From the NCBI GenBank assembly GCA_035628915.1, contig DASPIW010000053.1, forward strand, positions 219,997 to 283,996: 64,000 nucleotides of DNA, in the 5' to 3' direction. The position numbers and the translations under genes are program-made. The stretch comes from JARBUG01 sp035628915 (lineage in GTDB: Bacteria > Bacillota > Sulfobacillia > Symbiobacteriales > Symbiobacteriaceae). Under the pieces are notes generated by a model. It had not been told where the DNA came from and searched no databases. It was given only the letters and a program-made list of their open reading frames with translations. Below, one piece after another: positions 43,787-53,360 of the stretch; position 1 is the stretch's first letter, and the number at the start of each line of letters is the position of its first letter.

Positions 43787-46016
43787 AGCGAGCCCTCCAT
43801 TCTGCCAGGGTATGGGCGGCGGCCCGGTCGGCCTCCCGCAGGAGTTCTTCTTCGATGGCGCTCAGTCTGAGGGTGCGGGAGGCCTCCCCGCCGCCCAGGC
43901 CGAGCACGGCCTCCAGGGTTTCAGCCAGGTAGGTCCGCTCCGCCGCCGTCAGGTTGCCCAGGTTGCGCCGGAGGACAGGCAGCAGGGGAACCAGCTGCTC
44001 CATCGAGAGGTCTGACAGGAACTCGGTAACGGCGCCGATCAGGGTGCGGTTGCGCACTAACGTGGACCGGTGGAGCGAGAAGAGCCCTGCGACCAGGCGG
44101 GCGTTGTCCGGCGCCTCCGCCGTGGCGGAGAGCCAATACCGGATCTGCGCCGCCAGGGCGCCGGGCGCCAGCCTACCGCCCAGCTCAAGCAGCACCAGGC
44201 AGAGGCCGCGCAAGGCCGGGTGGGCCGGCACCATGCGCGATACGGTCTCGACCGACTCCCAAAACACGTCCGCCGCAGCGGCGCCCCGGGCGACCAGGTC
44301 ATACAGGGACTTCAGTGCCCCGTCGGCCTCCTGGGCGGCCTCATCGCCACAGATGGCCGCGGCCGGCAGGTGCAGCACGGCTCGGGCGAAAAGCCGCTCG
44401 GCCAGGGCGGTCAGCCGCTCCGCCGGCAGGCGGCGGGCGGAGCCGTAACTGATGAGGCCGTCCAGATAATAGGCAGCGCGGGCCAGGGCCGTGAAGCTGG
44501 CGGAGTCCGCCGCCAGCGCCTCACACTGCTCCAGCGCCTGGTCGAAACCGGCGGTTACTTCGCACAGCGCCATTTTCAGCAGCACTTCGGCGCCGGTGTC
44601 AATGTGAGGCGCCTCGGCCAGGCGCTGGTTTAACACCCGCCCGCAGACTTCGGCCAGCGTGTTGCCCAGGGCGGTCCGCTCCACCAGTTCGGCATCGGTC
44701 TCGGGGCGCCACTGCAGCTCCCACTTCTCCCGCACACGGGAAAGCTGCTCCAGGGGGCCGCCGGCGGCGTCGCGCCCCCGCCCGCCCAGGCCGCTTTCGA
44801 TCTCCCGGGCAAAGGGAATGGACGCCACGCCCAGCCGGTGCAGGAAGGCCGATTGCTCAGCCTCCGCCGCCACCGGCAGGTGGACGAGGATCTGCTGCGG
44901 CGTGTCCAAAATGGGCAGGCGAAGCCGGTTGGCCTCCGCGTAGAACTCGGTTTGCAGGGGCGTCTTGCCCACTTTGTGAGTAACCCGGCCGACGGTCTCG
45001 CCGATCAGTACATGCCGCAGGGCATCTGTGACGAGCGTCGTGCGGCCCTGCCCGAAGCAGGCCGTCGCCGCCTCCGTCACTTCGTCGACGCCGGGGGCAG
45101 GCTTCTCCCGCATGTGGGCCAGGGTGCGCGCCAAGTTGTAGGCATCGATCGTTTGGGCCAGGGAAGCCTGGTGCCCTTGTTTGCGCAGCCGTCCGGCCAG
45201 GGCGGCCAGGGTCGCCCGGGTGGCGGCGCGGTAGTCGCCCTTCAGTTCCCAGACCCGCTGGTAGAACCAGGGCGCCCGGTTGCCGGCGCCGTAGCCCGAC
45301 TGCTCGCTCAGCCGCGGGAAGCTGTACGGGACCAACACCACCTCAACCGTCGCTGTCTCAAGTGCCGCGAACGCGGCGCTCCCCCCGGTGACGGCGGCTG
45401 CGATCTTCTCCGCGTGGGCCGCCCCGCACACGATGGCGATCTCAGCGGGTGCGACGCCGCTGTTCAGGGCGGTCGCGGCCATATGGCGTTCACGCAGATC
45501 GTTGTGTTCATCGCCCGCAGAGAGGGCGCGGGCCTTGGTGCCAAAGTCGCCCAGTACCTCAATGTAGCCTTCGGGCGTGCCCTGCCCCGCCTCTTGCTCA
45601 AAGGCGGTCTCCCAGAACTCCTCAAAGCTGTCGTACCCCGCCGCTTCGGCGAGCCCGGCAGCAAACCGGCCGTACTCCGACCCGCCGGCCTCTTCCCGCC
45701 CGGCGGCGAGTGTCATGGCCGCGGGAAGATCACAAAAGGCAAGCTGGGCGCCCACTTCCTGCCCGGCCTGCAGGGCGGCGTACTCCGGCGAGTAGTCGCA
45801 GAATGGCCAGAAGGCGGCCCGCACTTCCGCGGCGCCGGTCCGGTAGGCGTAGACCGCCACCGGCGGGGCCGTGGAGCGGTCCAGCAGCAAGGGGATCAGC
45901 GGGGTGGCATCGGCTGGACCCTCCACCAGCACCAGCCGGGGCCGCCGCTTGCGAATCAGGGTCCGCACCTGCAGCGCCGCCGTGGGCGAGTGGTGCCGGA
46001 CCGGGAAGATCAGCAT
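43773..46016 (-). CDS. DUF5682 family protein
   Basis: This 747-aa cytoplasmic protein begins with the family signature FPVRHHSPTAALQV and VLVEGPADAT and contains a TraB/ChaN-like N-terminal part (ALNSGVAPAEIAIVCGAAHAEKI follows at about residue 190). The rest is helical. DUF5682 proteins are of unknown biochemistry but are recurrent companions of MoxR, VWA and SWIM genes. GGAGGGTGA precedes the ATG. It begins 4 bases after the MoxR stop and overlaps the VWA gene by 14 bases. Confidence 0.82.
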   Translation of the reverse strand: MLIFPVRHHSPTAALQVRTLIRKRRPRLVLVEGPADATPLIPLLLDRSTAPPVAVYAYRTGAAEVRAAFWPFCDYSPEYAALQAGQEVGAQLAFCDLPAAMTLAAGREEAGGSEYGRFAAGLAEAAGYDSFEEFWETAFEQEAGQGTPEGYIEVLGDFGTKARALSAGDEHNDLRERHMAATALNSGVAPAEIAIVCGAAHAEKIAAAVTGGSAAFAALETATVEVVLVPYSFPRLSEQSGYGAGNRAPWFYQRVWELKGDYRAATRATLAALAGRLRKQGHQASLAQTIDAYNLARTLAHMREKPAPGVDEVTEAATACFGQGRTTLVTDALRHVLIGETVGRVTHKVGKTPLQTEFYAEANRLRLPILDTPQQILVHLPVAAEAEQSAFLHRLGVASIPFAREIESGLGGRGRDAAGGPLEQLSRVREKWELQWRPETDAELVERTALGNTLAEVCGRVLNQRLAEAPHIDTGAEVLLKMALCEVTAGFDQALEQCEALAADSASFTALARAAYYLDGLISYGSARRLPAERLTALAERLFARAVLHLPAAAICGDEAAQEADGALKSLYDLVARGAAAADVFWESVETVSRMVPAHPALRGLCLVLLELGGRLAPGALAAQIRYWLSATAEAPDNARLVAGLFSLHRSTLVRNRTLIGAVTEFLSDLSMEQLVPLLPVLRRNLGNLTAAERTYLAETLEAVLGLGGGEASRTLRLSAIEEELLREADRAAAHTLAEWRARYGIG

Positions 46017-46020
46017 GGAC

Positions 46021-47103
46021 TCACCCTCCCAGCACGTCCTTGCCGGCGGCGTAGAACTCCTTCCAGAGTCCGTCCTTCCGGGCCTTGACCACCGCCTCCA
46101 AATACTCGGCGATCACCGCCAGGTCAGCGGCGTTCTCCTTGGCGACCGCGCCCACCAGCCCCGAAACGCAGTCCCGGACGGTGGCAGTTCCGCTGCCAAA
46201 GAAGGAGCCCATCAGTCCGGCATTGGCGACGACGGAGATCAGTTCGGCCGTGCTGAGCACCGTCGACGGCGATTTGACTTTCGCCTTGCCGTCCAGGGTC
46301 TGGCCCCGTCGCAGTTCGGCGAACACATGGGTCAGCAGTGCGACCAGATCCCGCTTTACGTGGGCGCCGGCGCCCAGGTCGCCCAGCAGTTCATGGCTGC
46401 GCTGCTCGACGATGGCGACTTCTTGGTCGACATCTGCAATCACGGGAATGGTGACGAAGTTGAAGCGCCGCTTGAGAGCCGATGACATGTCGTTGACGCC
46501 CCGGTCGCGGGTGTTGGCCGTGCCAATCAGGGCAAAGCCCCGGCGGGCGGGGACCACTTCATCCAGTTCAGGAATGGCCACCTGCTTTTCCGACAGGACC
46601 GAGATGAGCGCATCCTGCACTTCGGCGGCGCAGCGGGTCAGCTCTTCGAACCGGACGACCTTGCCGCCCTGCATGCCCCGCAGGACCGGGCTCTCCACCA
46701 GCGCCTTGCGCGACGGGCCTTCGGCGATCAGGAGCGCGTAGTTCCAGGAGTACTTGATCTGCTCCTCGGTGGTGCCAGCGGTCCCCTGGACGATGTATTG
46801 GGACGAACCCGAAATGGCTGCCGCCAGGTGTTCGCTGAGCCAGCTTTTGGCGGTGCCCGGCTCGCCGACGAGCATCAGCCCCCGGTCGGAGGCGAGCGTG
46901 GCGATGGCGACCTGGACAAGTCGCCGGTCGCCCACGAACTTGGGGGCGACGCCCAGCTCTTTCGATCCCATAATGAAGCTCTCCACCATGCGGGGCGAGA
47001 GTTCCCAGCCCGGCGGACGGCTCGAGCGGTCGTGCTCCCGCAGCACGGCCAGTTCCTGTGCGCAGCGGACTTCGGCGGGCTGGCGGATGATCTCGGTGGA
47101 CAT
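46021..47103 (-). CDS. MoxR-family AAA+ ATPase
   Basis: This 360-aa ATPase has its Walker A motif GEPGTAKS at residues 80-87. The Walker B position reads VVRFEELTR, with EE where most MoxR proteins have DE, and sensor 1 is GTANTRDRG; an arginine-finger candidate is LKRRF. MoxR ATPases act as chaperones that load metals or remodel VWA partners. It starts 3 bases before the end of the DUF4132 gene's downstream gap and is followed closely by DUF5682. All genes run in one minus-strand operon. Confidence 0.9.
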   Translation of the reverse strand: MSTEIIRQPAEVRCAQELAVLREHDRSSRPPGWELSPRMVESFIMGSKELGVAPKFVGDRRLVQVAIATLASDRGLMLVGEPGTAKSWLSEHLAAAISGSSQYIVQGTAGTTEEQIKYSWNYALLIAEGPSRKALVESPVLRGMQGGKVVRFEELTRCAAEVQDALISVLSEKQVAIPELDEVVPARRGFALIGTANTRDRGVNDMSSALKRRFNFVTIPVIADVDQEVAIVEQRSHELLGDLGAGAHVKRDLVALLTHVFAELRRGQTLDGKAKVKSPSTVLSTAELISVVANAGLMGSFFGSGTATVRDCVSGLVGAVAKENAADLAVIAEYLEAVVKARKDGLWKEFYAAGKDVLGG

Positions 47104-47106
47104 CGC

Positions 47107-49782
47107 TCACTTCCTCCTTGCCAGGTGCATCAGTCGGGCCACAAAGTCGGCCGAAGCCGCATCAGGGTTTGCGTAAGGGAAGTCGCCGTCGCGGTCCCGA
47201 ATCCTCAGTTCCGTTGGATTCCCTTGCGCGTCAAACGCGGCGCCCGTGCCGAGATGGAGCCGCCAGCCCTTCCCCACGGCGTACTCGCCGTCGGCTGCGG
47301 CCCCGTAGGCCCGAGCCAGTCCGGCCCGAACGGCGAGCACCTCGGGTGACACCGGGCCGGGCTGGTCGGGCGCCGCCGCCCGGGTGGCCAGGTCCACATC
47401 GCGCAGGACCTCGGAGATGATCCGCCCAGTGGCGGCGCCCCGAATGTGGAGGCTTCCCGCGGTCAGAATCTCCAGGGCGCCCATGTAGGCGGCGCCATCC
47501 GCAAGCCAGAACTCGGCCTGCGCCCGCCCCGGGAGGCGGCGGACCAGGGCGCCTTGGTAGGCGGTGTGCCAGCCACGGCGCTTCAGCTTCTCGACCAGCG
47601 TGCCCACCCGCACCTTGCGGTCGCCAAAGCGGCGGACGTGTTCCGGCTCGGCAGTGGAGTAGGCCTCGCGGAAGAGTTGGTTAAAAGGCTGCTTCTTGCC
47701 TTCGGTGACGAGACGTATTTGCCATGTGTGGAGCATGCCCTCAGTCGCCAGGTCCAGTGCGTGGGCAATCTGGTAACGCTCGGCGCCGGGGGCGGGGCCG
47801 AATCCGATCACCGGCTCGCCGGCGACCCAGGAGCAGAGGACCAGGTTGGGCAGCATGGCCTGTCCGGCGGGGGTGATCAGGGCCGGGGCGAACGTGTCGC
47901 GGTCCATTACCTCGCCCAGGTTCATTGCAAGCTCCAGACGCCGCATCACCCGGTCCCACTGGGCCTGCAACTGTTCCCGGGCCTCCTTGATCTCCGCGTA
48001 TGCGTCCGCCTGCCGGACAGCGGGCGGCACGGACTTGAGCAGCTTGCCGTCCCGCTCCACCCGAATGGTGGCGGACTCATCCGCGTCCAGCCGGGCCGTA
48101 TAGTCACCGACTTGCCAGCGGCGCCCGGGGTCAAGCTCTTCGACCAGCCGGGCTTCCATGGACCACTCAAGCTGAGCCCGGTCCTCGTAGCCCGCCGTTG
48201 CGGCGAGATTGGCCAGGGCCCGCTCGACGGCCAGCGTTTCGCTGGCCTGGCGCTGGGCGCCGAACTGCCGGGATTCCTTGGCGAACTTGCGCAGAGCGAG
48301 GTAGCGCTGCAGAATATCGTCCTCGTCGGGCAGCATGCCCAGGGCGACAACCGCAAGCTTGTCCCGCTTGAGAAAGCGCGCCTCCACGTCTGCCGCGGTC
48401 CGGCCCAGGACAGCTTCGGCGAAGAAAAGGCCGTTGCGGTACAGCCCCCGGGCGAGGCGGTGCTTGATCAGTTGGTTGAAGCGCTGCTCACCCATCGCTG
48501 CGACAGCTTCCTGCAGCGCCTCCCGGTCGACGGCACCGCCGTCCTCCTCGTCTTCCTGGTTCGCCGGCGCACCGTCGCTCCAGGGCGCCAGGCCGCCGTA
48601 CCGGGCTAGCCAGCTGACCAGCTTTGCCCAGCCGGGCCAGCCGGTGTACGCGTCCGCGAGGGGCGCCCAGGCAGGCGCGAGCAGGGTGGCGGTCTGCAGC
48701 GCCGCTGCGCTGATGGCGCCAAGCTCGGCCGCGCGGGCAACGTCTACCGGTCGGGGGGCAAGAAGCACGCGCAGCAGGTGCGTCACCCAGCCCATCTGAT
48801 CCGAAGCGGTGCTCCCCCGGTCGATCGGCACCTTGGCTTCCGGGTGCATGTCTATGAACCGGCAGGCAGCCAGGAAATGATCGATCCCCTTGAAATGCCA
48901 GTAGTGACTGAGCGCCAGTGTAAGGTGCGGGTCGGAATCTCGGGCCAGCACCTGGTCAAGGACCCGGCTGACAGTTGCATGCAGGGCGCCCATCCTACCG
49001 GCATGCGCTGCGGGCTGGATCCGGCCCAGGTGCCCGCTCAACCGGGGAAACTCCCGCAGCAGGGAGTCCATGTCGGGTCCGGCAAGCAGCCCCGCCTCTG
49101 CCAACGGCAGGCTGTATTCGTAAGCGACAGAGTACGCCAACCCATAGGTGCTTGACTGGAAGCTGGCCGCGCCGCCCTGCCGAAGCCCGGCCTGCAGTGC
49201 TGCGATTTCCCGCATGAGCCACAACCCCCGCCCGAAGGGGCGCCCGGGGTCTGCTCCGTCAACATGCACCACCAGGCTCACCGTCTGCCGGATCGCCTCC
49301 CGCACTTCATACGGGAGCTGGGCCTGGCTGGCCACCACCACCCGCAGCGTGTCCAGGAGCCAGTTCGCCAGGAGATCGGCCGCCCCGGGCGGCGGGTTCT
49401 CCCTGACCAGGGCCATCAGGAGGGGCAACGGATCAACGGCGTACAGACCGCTCTGGCCAAGCTGCGAAGCCTTGGTCTTGTTCTTGGCAAACCGCCCGTC
49501 GATATTGCAGATCCACAGCAGCGCCAATGTTGGTGCCTCCGGATAGCGATCCCTGATCGGGGCCAGAATCGCCGCCCAGTCAGCGCCTTCGGGCAGGCCA
49601 GCGGCACCGGCGGGAGCGGGCATGCGACACAGGCTGTGATACGGGGTTGGGCCGGAGTACTTTCCCGGTATGTGCGGGAGGCCCTCCAGACGGCAGTGGC
49701 GGTCCAGCACGTCGGCGAGGAACCGGCCCGTCTGGCTGCCGGAAATGCGGGCCCATACCTGCTCTGCAAACCCCTTGAGCAT
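47107..49782 (-). CDS. DUF4132 (WGR/MolR-type) large protein
   Basis: This 891-aa protein's C-terminal third carries the DUF4132 pattern (KKQPFNQLFREAYSTAEPE, RRFGDRKV, LKRRGWHTAYQGAL). The N-terminal 550 residues are helical and not assigned, with an acidic patch NQEDEEDGGAVD near residue 420. Function is unknown; E. coli MolR/YehI proteins belong to the same group. It is the first gene of the six-gene operon: AGGAGGAG precedes the ATG and no gene is close upstream. Its size makes it a possible substrate-recognition or effector module for the MoxR-VWA pair. Confidence 0.75.
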   Translation of the reverse strand: MLKGFAEQVWARISGSQTGRFLADVLDRHCRLEGLPHIPGKYSGPTPYHSLCRMPAPAGAAGLPEGADWAAILAPIRDRYPEAPTLALLWICNIDGRFAKNKTKASQLGQSGLYAVDPLPLLMALVRENPPPGAADLLANWLLDTLRVVVASQAQLPYEVREAIRQTVSLVVHVDGADPGRPFGRGLWLMREIAALQAGLRQGGAASFQSSTYGLAYSVAYEYSLPLAEAGLLAGPDMDSLLREFPRLSGHLGRIQPAAHAGRMGALHATVSRVLDQVLARDSDPHLTLALSHYWHFKGIDHFLAACRFIDMHPEAKVPIDRGSTASDQMGWVTHLLRVLLAPRPVDVARAAELGAISAAALQTATLLAPAWAPLADAYTGWPGWAKLVSWLARYGGLAPWSDGAPANQEDEEDGGAVDREALQEAVAAMGEQRFNQLIKHRLARGLYRNGLFFAEAVLGRTAADVEARFLKRDKLAVVALGMLPDEDDILQRYLALRKFAKESRQFGAQRQASETLAVERALANLAATAGYEDRAQLEWSMEARLVEELDPGRRWQVGDYTARLDADESATIRVERDGKLLKSVPPAVRQADAYAEIKEAREQLQAQWDRVMRRLELAMNLGEVMDRDTFAPALITPAGQAMLPNLVLCSWVAGEPVIGFGPAPGAERYQIAHALDLATEGMLHTWQIRLVTEGKKQPFNQLFREAYSTAEPEHVRRFGDRKVRVGTLVEKLKRRGWHTAYQGALVRRLPGRAQAEFWLADGAAYMGALEILTAGSLHIRGAATGRIISEVLRDVDLATRAAAPDQPGPVSPEVLAVRAGLARAYGAAADGEYAVGKGWRLHLGTGAAFDAQGNPTELRIRDRDGDFPYANPDAASADFVARLMHLARRK

Positions 49783-50122
49783 GTCCGGTCTCCTCCTGTC
49801 AGGATGGGAATCGGCGAGCGCGGCTGACCCCGGCAGCGCTATGCGGAACGCCGCCTGGCCCCGGCCGCGGTCAAGCTTCGTGCGGCCAGCAAGACGCTTA
49901 CAGACTCTACGATGTAGAACGGATTGCCCCGCGTCAAGTGCCGCGGCATCAAGATCGACCGGATAGGTCGGGAGACCGCGGTGGCACCATACCGGCAGAG
50001 CGTAGTGGGTGGAACGGCGGCGACGCCACCATCAGGCGCAAGGTCCAAGGCGGCCCGGCAAGAACCTCCCGGAGTCGCCTCCGGGCGGTTTGCGTGTTCG
50101 GGCCGCCGTGTTCCATGGCCGA
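49783..50122. other. Intergenic region with promoter of the MoxR locus and a hairpin
   Basis: This is 340 bases without a convincing gene. It must hold the minus-strand promoter of the DUF4132-to-279-aa operon, but I see no clear -35/-10 pair. A stem CCCGGAG-4 nt-CTCCGGG at 50068-50085, 37 bases after the Fe-S oxidoreductase stop, is a weak terminator candidate without a T tract. Confidence 0.4.
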
Positions 50123-52147
50123 TCACTCCAGGGCCGTCAACAGCAGTTCAGCCACGTCCAGCACCTGGGGTCCCCCGTCGCCGGCAGTGGTTCTGATGCC
50201 ATCCTCCATCATCTGCATACAGAAGGGGCAGCCGGTGGCTACCACCTCGGCGCCGGTGGCCACGGCTTCCGCGGCGCGACGCTGGTTGGTACGTGGCCCT
50301 GCGCCTCCGCCTTCCATCCAGGCATGGCCGCCGCCCGCCCCGCAGCAGGTAGCACTTGACCGGTTATGCTCCATCTCCTTGCGATTGGCCACAGCTGCGT
50401 CCAGGACCGCTCGCGGCGCTGCATACTCATCGTTCCAGCGCCCCAGGTAGCAGGGGTCGTGGAATGTGGCCGACTTCACGCCGGCCCTCACCTGCAGCCT
50501 GCCCCCATCCACCAGTTCCTTCAGAAGCTGCGTGTGATGCACCACTTCAAACTCGCCGCCCAGGCGCCGGTATTCCTGCCCGATCGAATTAAAGCAGTGA
50601 GGGCACGTCGTCACGATCCGCCTGGGACGGTACCGCTGCAACGTTTCTATGTTCTGCCGAGTAACCGCATCGAACAGGAACTCATTGCCGCTGCGCCGGG
50701 CCGGGTCGCCGGTGCAGCACTCTTCCGGCCCCAAAATTGCACAGGGGACTCCGGCAATCTGAAGCAGTTGTGCGAACGCCCGGGCGATGCGCTGACCCCT
50801 GGGATCAAACGTGGCCACGCAGCCTACCCAGTAAAGCAAATCGACCTGCTCCACGTCGGCCGCGAGGGGGATTCCCAACCCCTCGCACCAGTCGAGCCGC
50901 CCGGCATTGGCCCCCTTGAAGGTATGGCCCCGGTCCTCCATGCTGCGGAGCGCTTCCTGCAGGGTGTCAGGCACCGAGCCCTGCTCCATGATCAAGTGCT
51001 GCCGCATGCCCACGATTTTCGGCACGTGTTCAATGTGGACGGGGCACGCCTCCATGCAGGCCCGGCACGTGGTGCAGGCCCAGAGCGCATCTTCGGCAGC
51101 GGCAGCCCCCACAAGCGGAGGCAGGCTGGCGGAATCAACCCCGCTGAGCAGTTTCGGGCCATGCTCCCGCATGTAGTCGCGCAGATCGAGAATCAAGCTC
51201 CTGGGGGAGAGCGGCTCTCCGGAGGCATAGGCCGGGCAGACGGCCTGGCAGCGGCCGCAGGCAGTGCAGGCATCCAGGTCGAGCAGGTCTTTCCAGGTGA
51301 AGTCGGTCAGAGCACTCCGGCCAAAGCGGTCCGCCGTTTCAAAGTCAATGGGGTCGGTAATGGCGGCACCGGCGGGCCGCAGGTCGCTAAAGTAGACCGA
51401 GGCGGCGGATGTAAACAGGTGCAGCATCTTCGAGTACGGTATGTAGGCAATCCAGGCAAAGACCGTTACCATGTGAAACCACCAGACAACCTGATAGGCA
51501 CCGACGAGCACCGCCGAATCCAGGCCCATCAGCGGCCTGGCCAGCAGGTAACCTACGGGTGACCACGCATCCCAGGGGCGCGGGGTACCTGCGATGCGAA
51601 TGGCTTCCAGGGCGAAGCCCTGCGCAAACATGAGAATGAAAGCCGCCAGGGTGATGCTGTCACTGCTGTCCTTCCGGGCGTGCGGTCGGTTATGCTGCAG
51701 CCGCGGAATCTTGAGGACGAAGCGGCGCAGCAGGGCGATGCCGAGTCCCACCAACCCCAGGGCACCCGCCAGATCCAGGACCAGCGACTGGAACACCAAG
51801 TAGAACCAGCCCCGCATGATGGGCAGGCCGAAGTCGGCCTCCAGTGCGACCACGATGGTTCCGATCAGCAGCAGGAGCATTGACCCGTACATGAACGCAT
51901 GCATGACGCCTGCAGGCCGCTCCTGCAGCAACCGTTTGTGGCCGAACACGTACGTGAACACCCGTTCCAGGCGCCTGAGCGGCTGGTCGGTCCGCAAGGT
52001 TGGCTTGCCCAGCCGCCAGAGCCGGAACCGCATGTAGAGCCCGTAACCGAATATGGCCAGGGTTGGGAGCAGCATGAAGTACATCAGCCAGGTGCCGCTG
52101 ATCTGCCAGTAGATGGGCCGCGTGATGGCTTCGGACACAGTCTCCAC
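50123..52147 (-). CDS. Membrane cytochrome b / HdrD-type Fe-S oxidoreductase
   Basis: This 674-aa protein has a NarI-like membrane part (about five helices with spaced histidines, residues 10-255), two [4Fe-4S] motifs (CTACGRCQAVCP and CTTCRACMEACP), and two CCG-type domains (PEECCTGDPARR; TCCGAGGG) like those of heterodisulfide reductase HdrD. Related proteins connect electron-transfer flavoproteins to menaquinone. The start follows GGGAGGTGG and is a clear ATG. Only 9 bases downstream of the ETF/FAD remnant, it has probably lost its original flavoprotein partner, so present electron input is unclear. Confidence 0.87.
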   Translation of the reverse strand: METVSEAITRPIYWQISGTWLMYFMLLPTLAIFGYGLYMRFRLWRLGKPTLRTDQPLRRLERVFTYVFGHKRLLQERPAGVMHAFMYGSMLLLLIGTIVVALEADFGLPIMRGWFYLVFQSLVLDLAGALGLVGLGIALLRRFVLKIPRLQHNRPHARKDSSDSITLAAFILMFAQGFALEAIRIAGTPRPWDAWSPVGYLLARPLMGLDSAVLVGAYQVVWWFHMVTVFAWIAYIPYSKMLHLFTSAASVYFSDLRPAGAAITDPIDFETADRFGRSALTDFTWKDLLDLDACTACGRCQAVCPAYASGEPLSPRSLILDLRDYMREHGPKLLSGVDSASLPPLVGAAAAEDALWACTTCRACMEACPVHIEHVPKIVGMRQHLIMEQGSVPDTLQEALRSMEDRGHTFKGANAGRLDWCEGLGIPLAADVEQVDLLYWVGCVATFDPRGQRIARAFAQLLQIAGVPCAILGPEECCTGDPARRSGNEFLFDAVTRQNIETLQRYRPRRIVTTCPHCFNSIGQEYRRLGGEFEVVHHTQLLKELVDGGRLQVRAGVKSATFHDPCYLGRWNDEYAAPRAVLDAAVANRKEMEHNRSSATCCGAGGGHAWMEGGGAGPRTNQRRAAEAVATGAEVVATGCPFCMQMMEDGIRTTAGDGGPQVLDVAELLLTALE

Positions 52148-52156
52148 CTCCCGCCG

Positions 52157-52576
52157 CTACTGCCTGACGACGCCCTGCAGGGCCGTCGTCAGAGCAGGGA
52201 GCACCGTGCGGTAGTCGGCCACCATGCCGATGTGGTTCCGCTTGAAGATCGGCGCCTCCGGGTCTTTGTTCATGCCGATCGCCATGTACTGATCCGGAGC
52301 GACGATGGCGCCGGTCCGCCCCACCTGCCGGTCGGGCGGCGCCCAGCCCGCGTCGCAAGCTGCGCGGGAGGCGCCCCAGGCCAGCGCCTGCACTAGCCTG
52401 AACGGCTCCGGACCACCCAGACCCCCCGCCGGAAACCGGTCGGCGGTGTACTCGCCTACAGCCTTCCCGCCACCAATCGGCCGCAGCCAACGGATCTGGC
52501 CTTCAGCGGCCATCGCCGCGGACAGAGCCGCATTCCCTGCCCCCACTACCACCATGTCATACCGCAACCGTTCCAT
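52157..52576 (-). pseudogene. Chimeric remnant: FAD-dehydrogenase start fused to ETF-alpha C terminus
   Basis: A 139-codon intact frame with a good GAGGAGC site starts MERLRYDMVVVGAGNAALSA, a FAD-binding Rossmann start, then changes to GGLGGPEPFRLVQALA, GASRAACDAGWAPPDRQVG, RTGAIVAPDQYMAIGM and NKDPEAPIFKRNHIG, the C-terminal FAD domain of electron transfer flavoprotein alpha. Between MAIGM and NKDPEAPIF about 20 residues (the SGA-x-QH-x-AGM segment that contacts FAD) are absent, and the portion before GASRAA is shortened. In-frame deletions joining two genes explain it. Loss of the SGA-QH segment makes FAD binding doubtful. Confidence 0.65.
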
Positions 52577-53039
52577 TCTCTCTGCTCCTCCCTGCTGCCG
52601 TAATGCAAAAGCCCAGCCTACACGACCCCTGCCCGCGGACAGGAGGTGGTTGGCTGGGCGTGTAACCGGAAAGGCCTCGGTGCAACCCAAGGGCGCCGGG
52701 TACCGTCAACCGCGGAAATACAACTGGCCGATCTCTGCCGGAGAATGCCCAAGGGTGCCGGGAACGGCAGAACGCCGCGGGACCCGCCCGGATTCGGGCT
52801 GCGGTAACCGCCACGATTGGGTGGTGCGGATTGCGTTTCTCCACTTTGCTTTCTGATATGTTTTATATACTTCAAGTGAGGCAGTATAGAATCCTGCGTC
52901 CACAAAGAAAAATTACGCAGAACCGCTGCTGCTGGGGCCGGCCACCTTCCATGCCACGAGTGCCGCCACAGGTCCTTGACAGCCGCCGTCAGGGCGCTCT
53001 GCGCAGCGCCGTGGTAGAGCAGGCGAATCTCCTGCTGCA
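52577..53039. other. Non-coding or decayed region
   Basis: I see no gene. A near repeat CCCAAGGGYGCCGGG occurs at about 52687 and 52749, and an AT-rich patch spans 52840-52920. A long open frame here on the minus strand has no recognisable protein features. Gene decay is likely, given the remnants on both sides. Confidence 0.4.
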
Positions 53040-53264
53040 CTACGTCGCAGGGGTCGTCAAGGCTGCGCCCCCCGTGGGGTACGCTTCCGTAAGCAACCTG
53101 GGCGGGAGGGTGTCCAGCTTCGGTCCGGCGCCGCACCGCTGGCTGAAGCGCCGTTTGAGCAGAAAGACCCGCTCCCCGGCGGTGAGAAACTCTGCCCACT
53201 CCATGTTCAGCCCGGTTACAGCGTTGAACCACTCCAGAATCAAGTGCGGCGCTATGGTGGGCAA
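53040..53264 (-). pseudogene. C-terminal fragment of aldehyde:ferredoxin oxidoreductase
   Basis: The fragment reads LILEWFNAVTGLNMEWAEFL, then TAGERVFLLKRRFSQRCGAG and LDTLPPRLLTEAYPTGG, the pattern of the last domain of tungsten aldehyde:ferredoxin oxidoreductases (AVTGW, AGER-x3-LKR-x-FN, DTLPxRLL). About 60 codons match. The upstream 500-plus codons with the W-pterin and [4Fe-4S] sites are missing and a stop follows early. No start with a ribosome site is seen. Confidence 0.7.
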
Positions 53265-53360
53265 CTGGAAGTGGAAAAGGCCACACTATCGGAAGCGGTG
53301 TCCCGAAGGAGGGTTGAACTCGCTAAAGGCCGTAAGGCGGCCGACGATGATTCCCAACAC

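Noticed and set aside
52618..53286. 222-codon minus-strand frame across the AOR fragment region
   Set aside because: It is in a different frame from the AOR match, has no start with a ribosome site and no recognisable fold.
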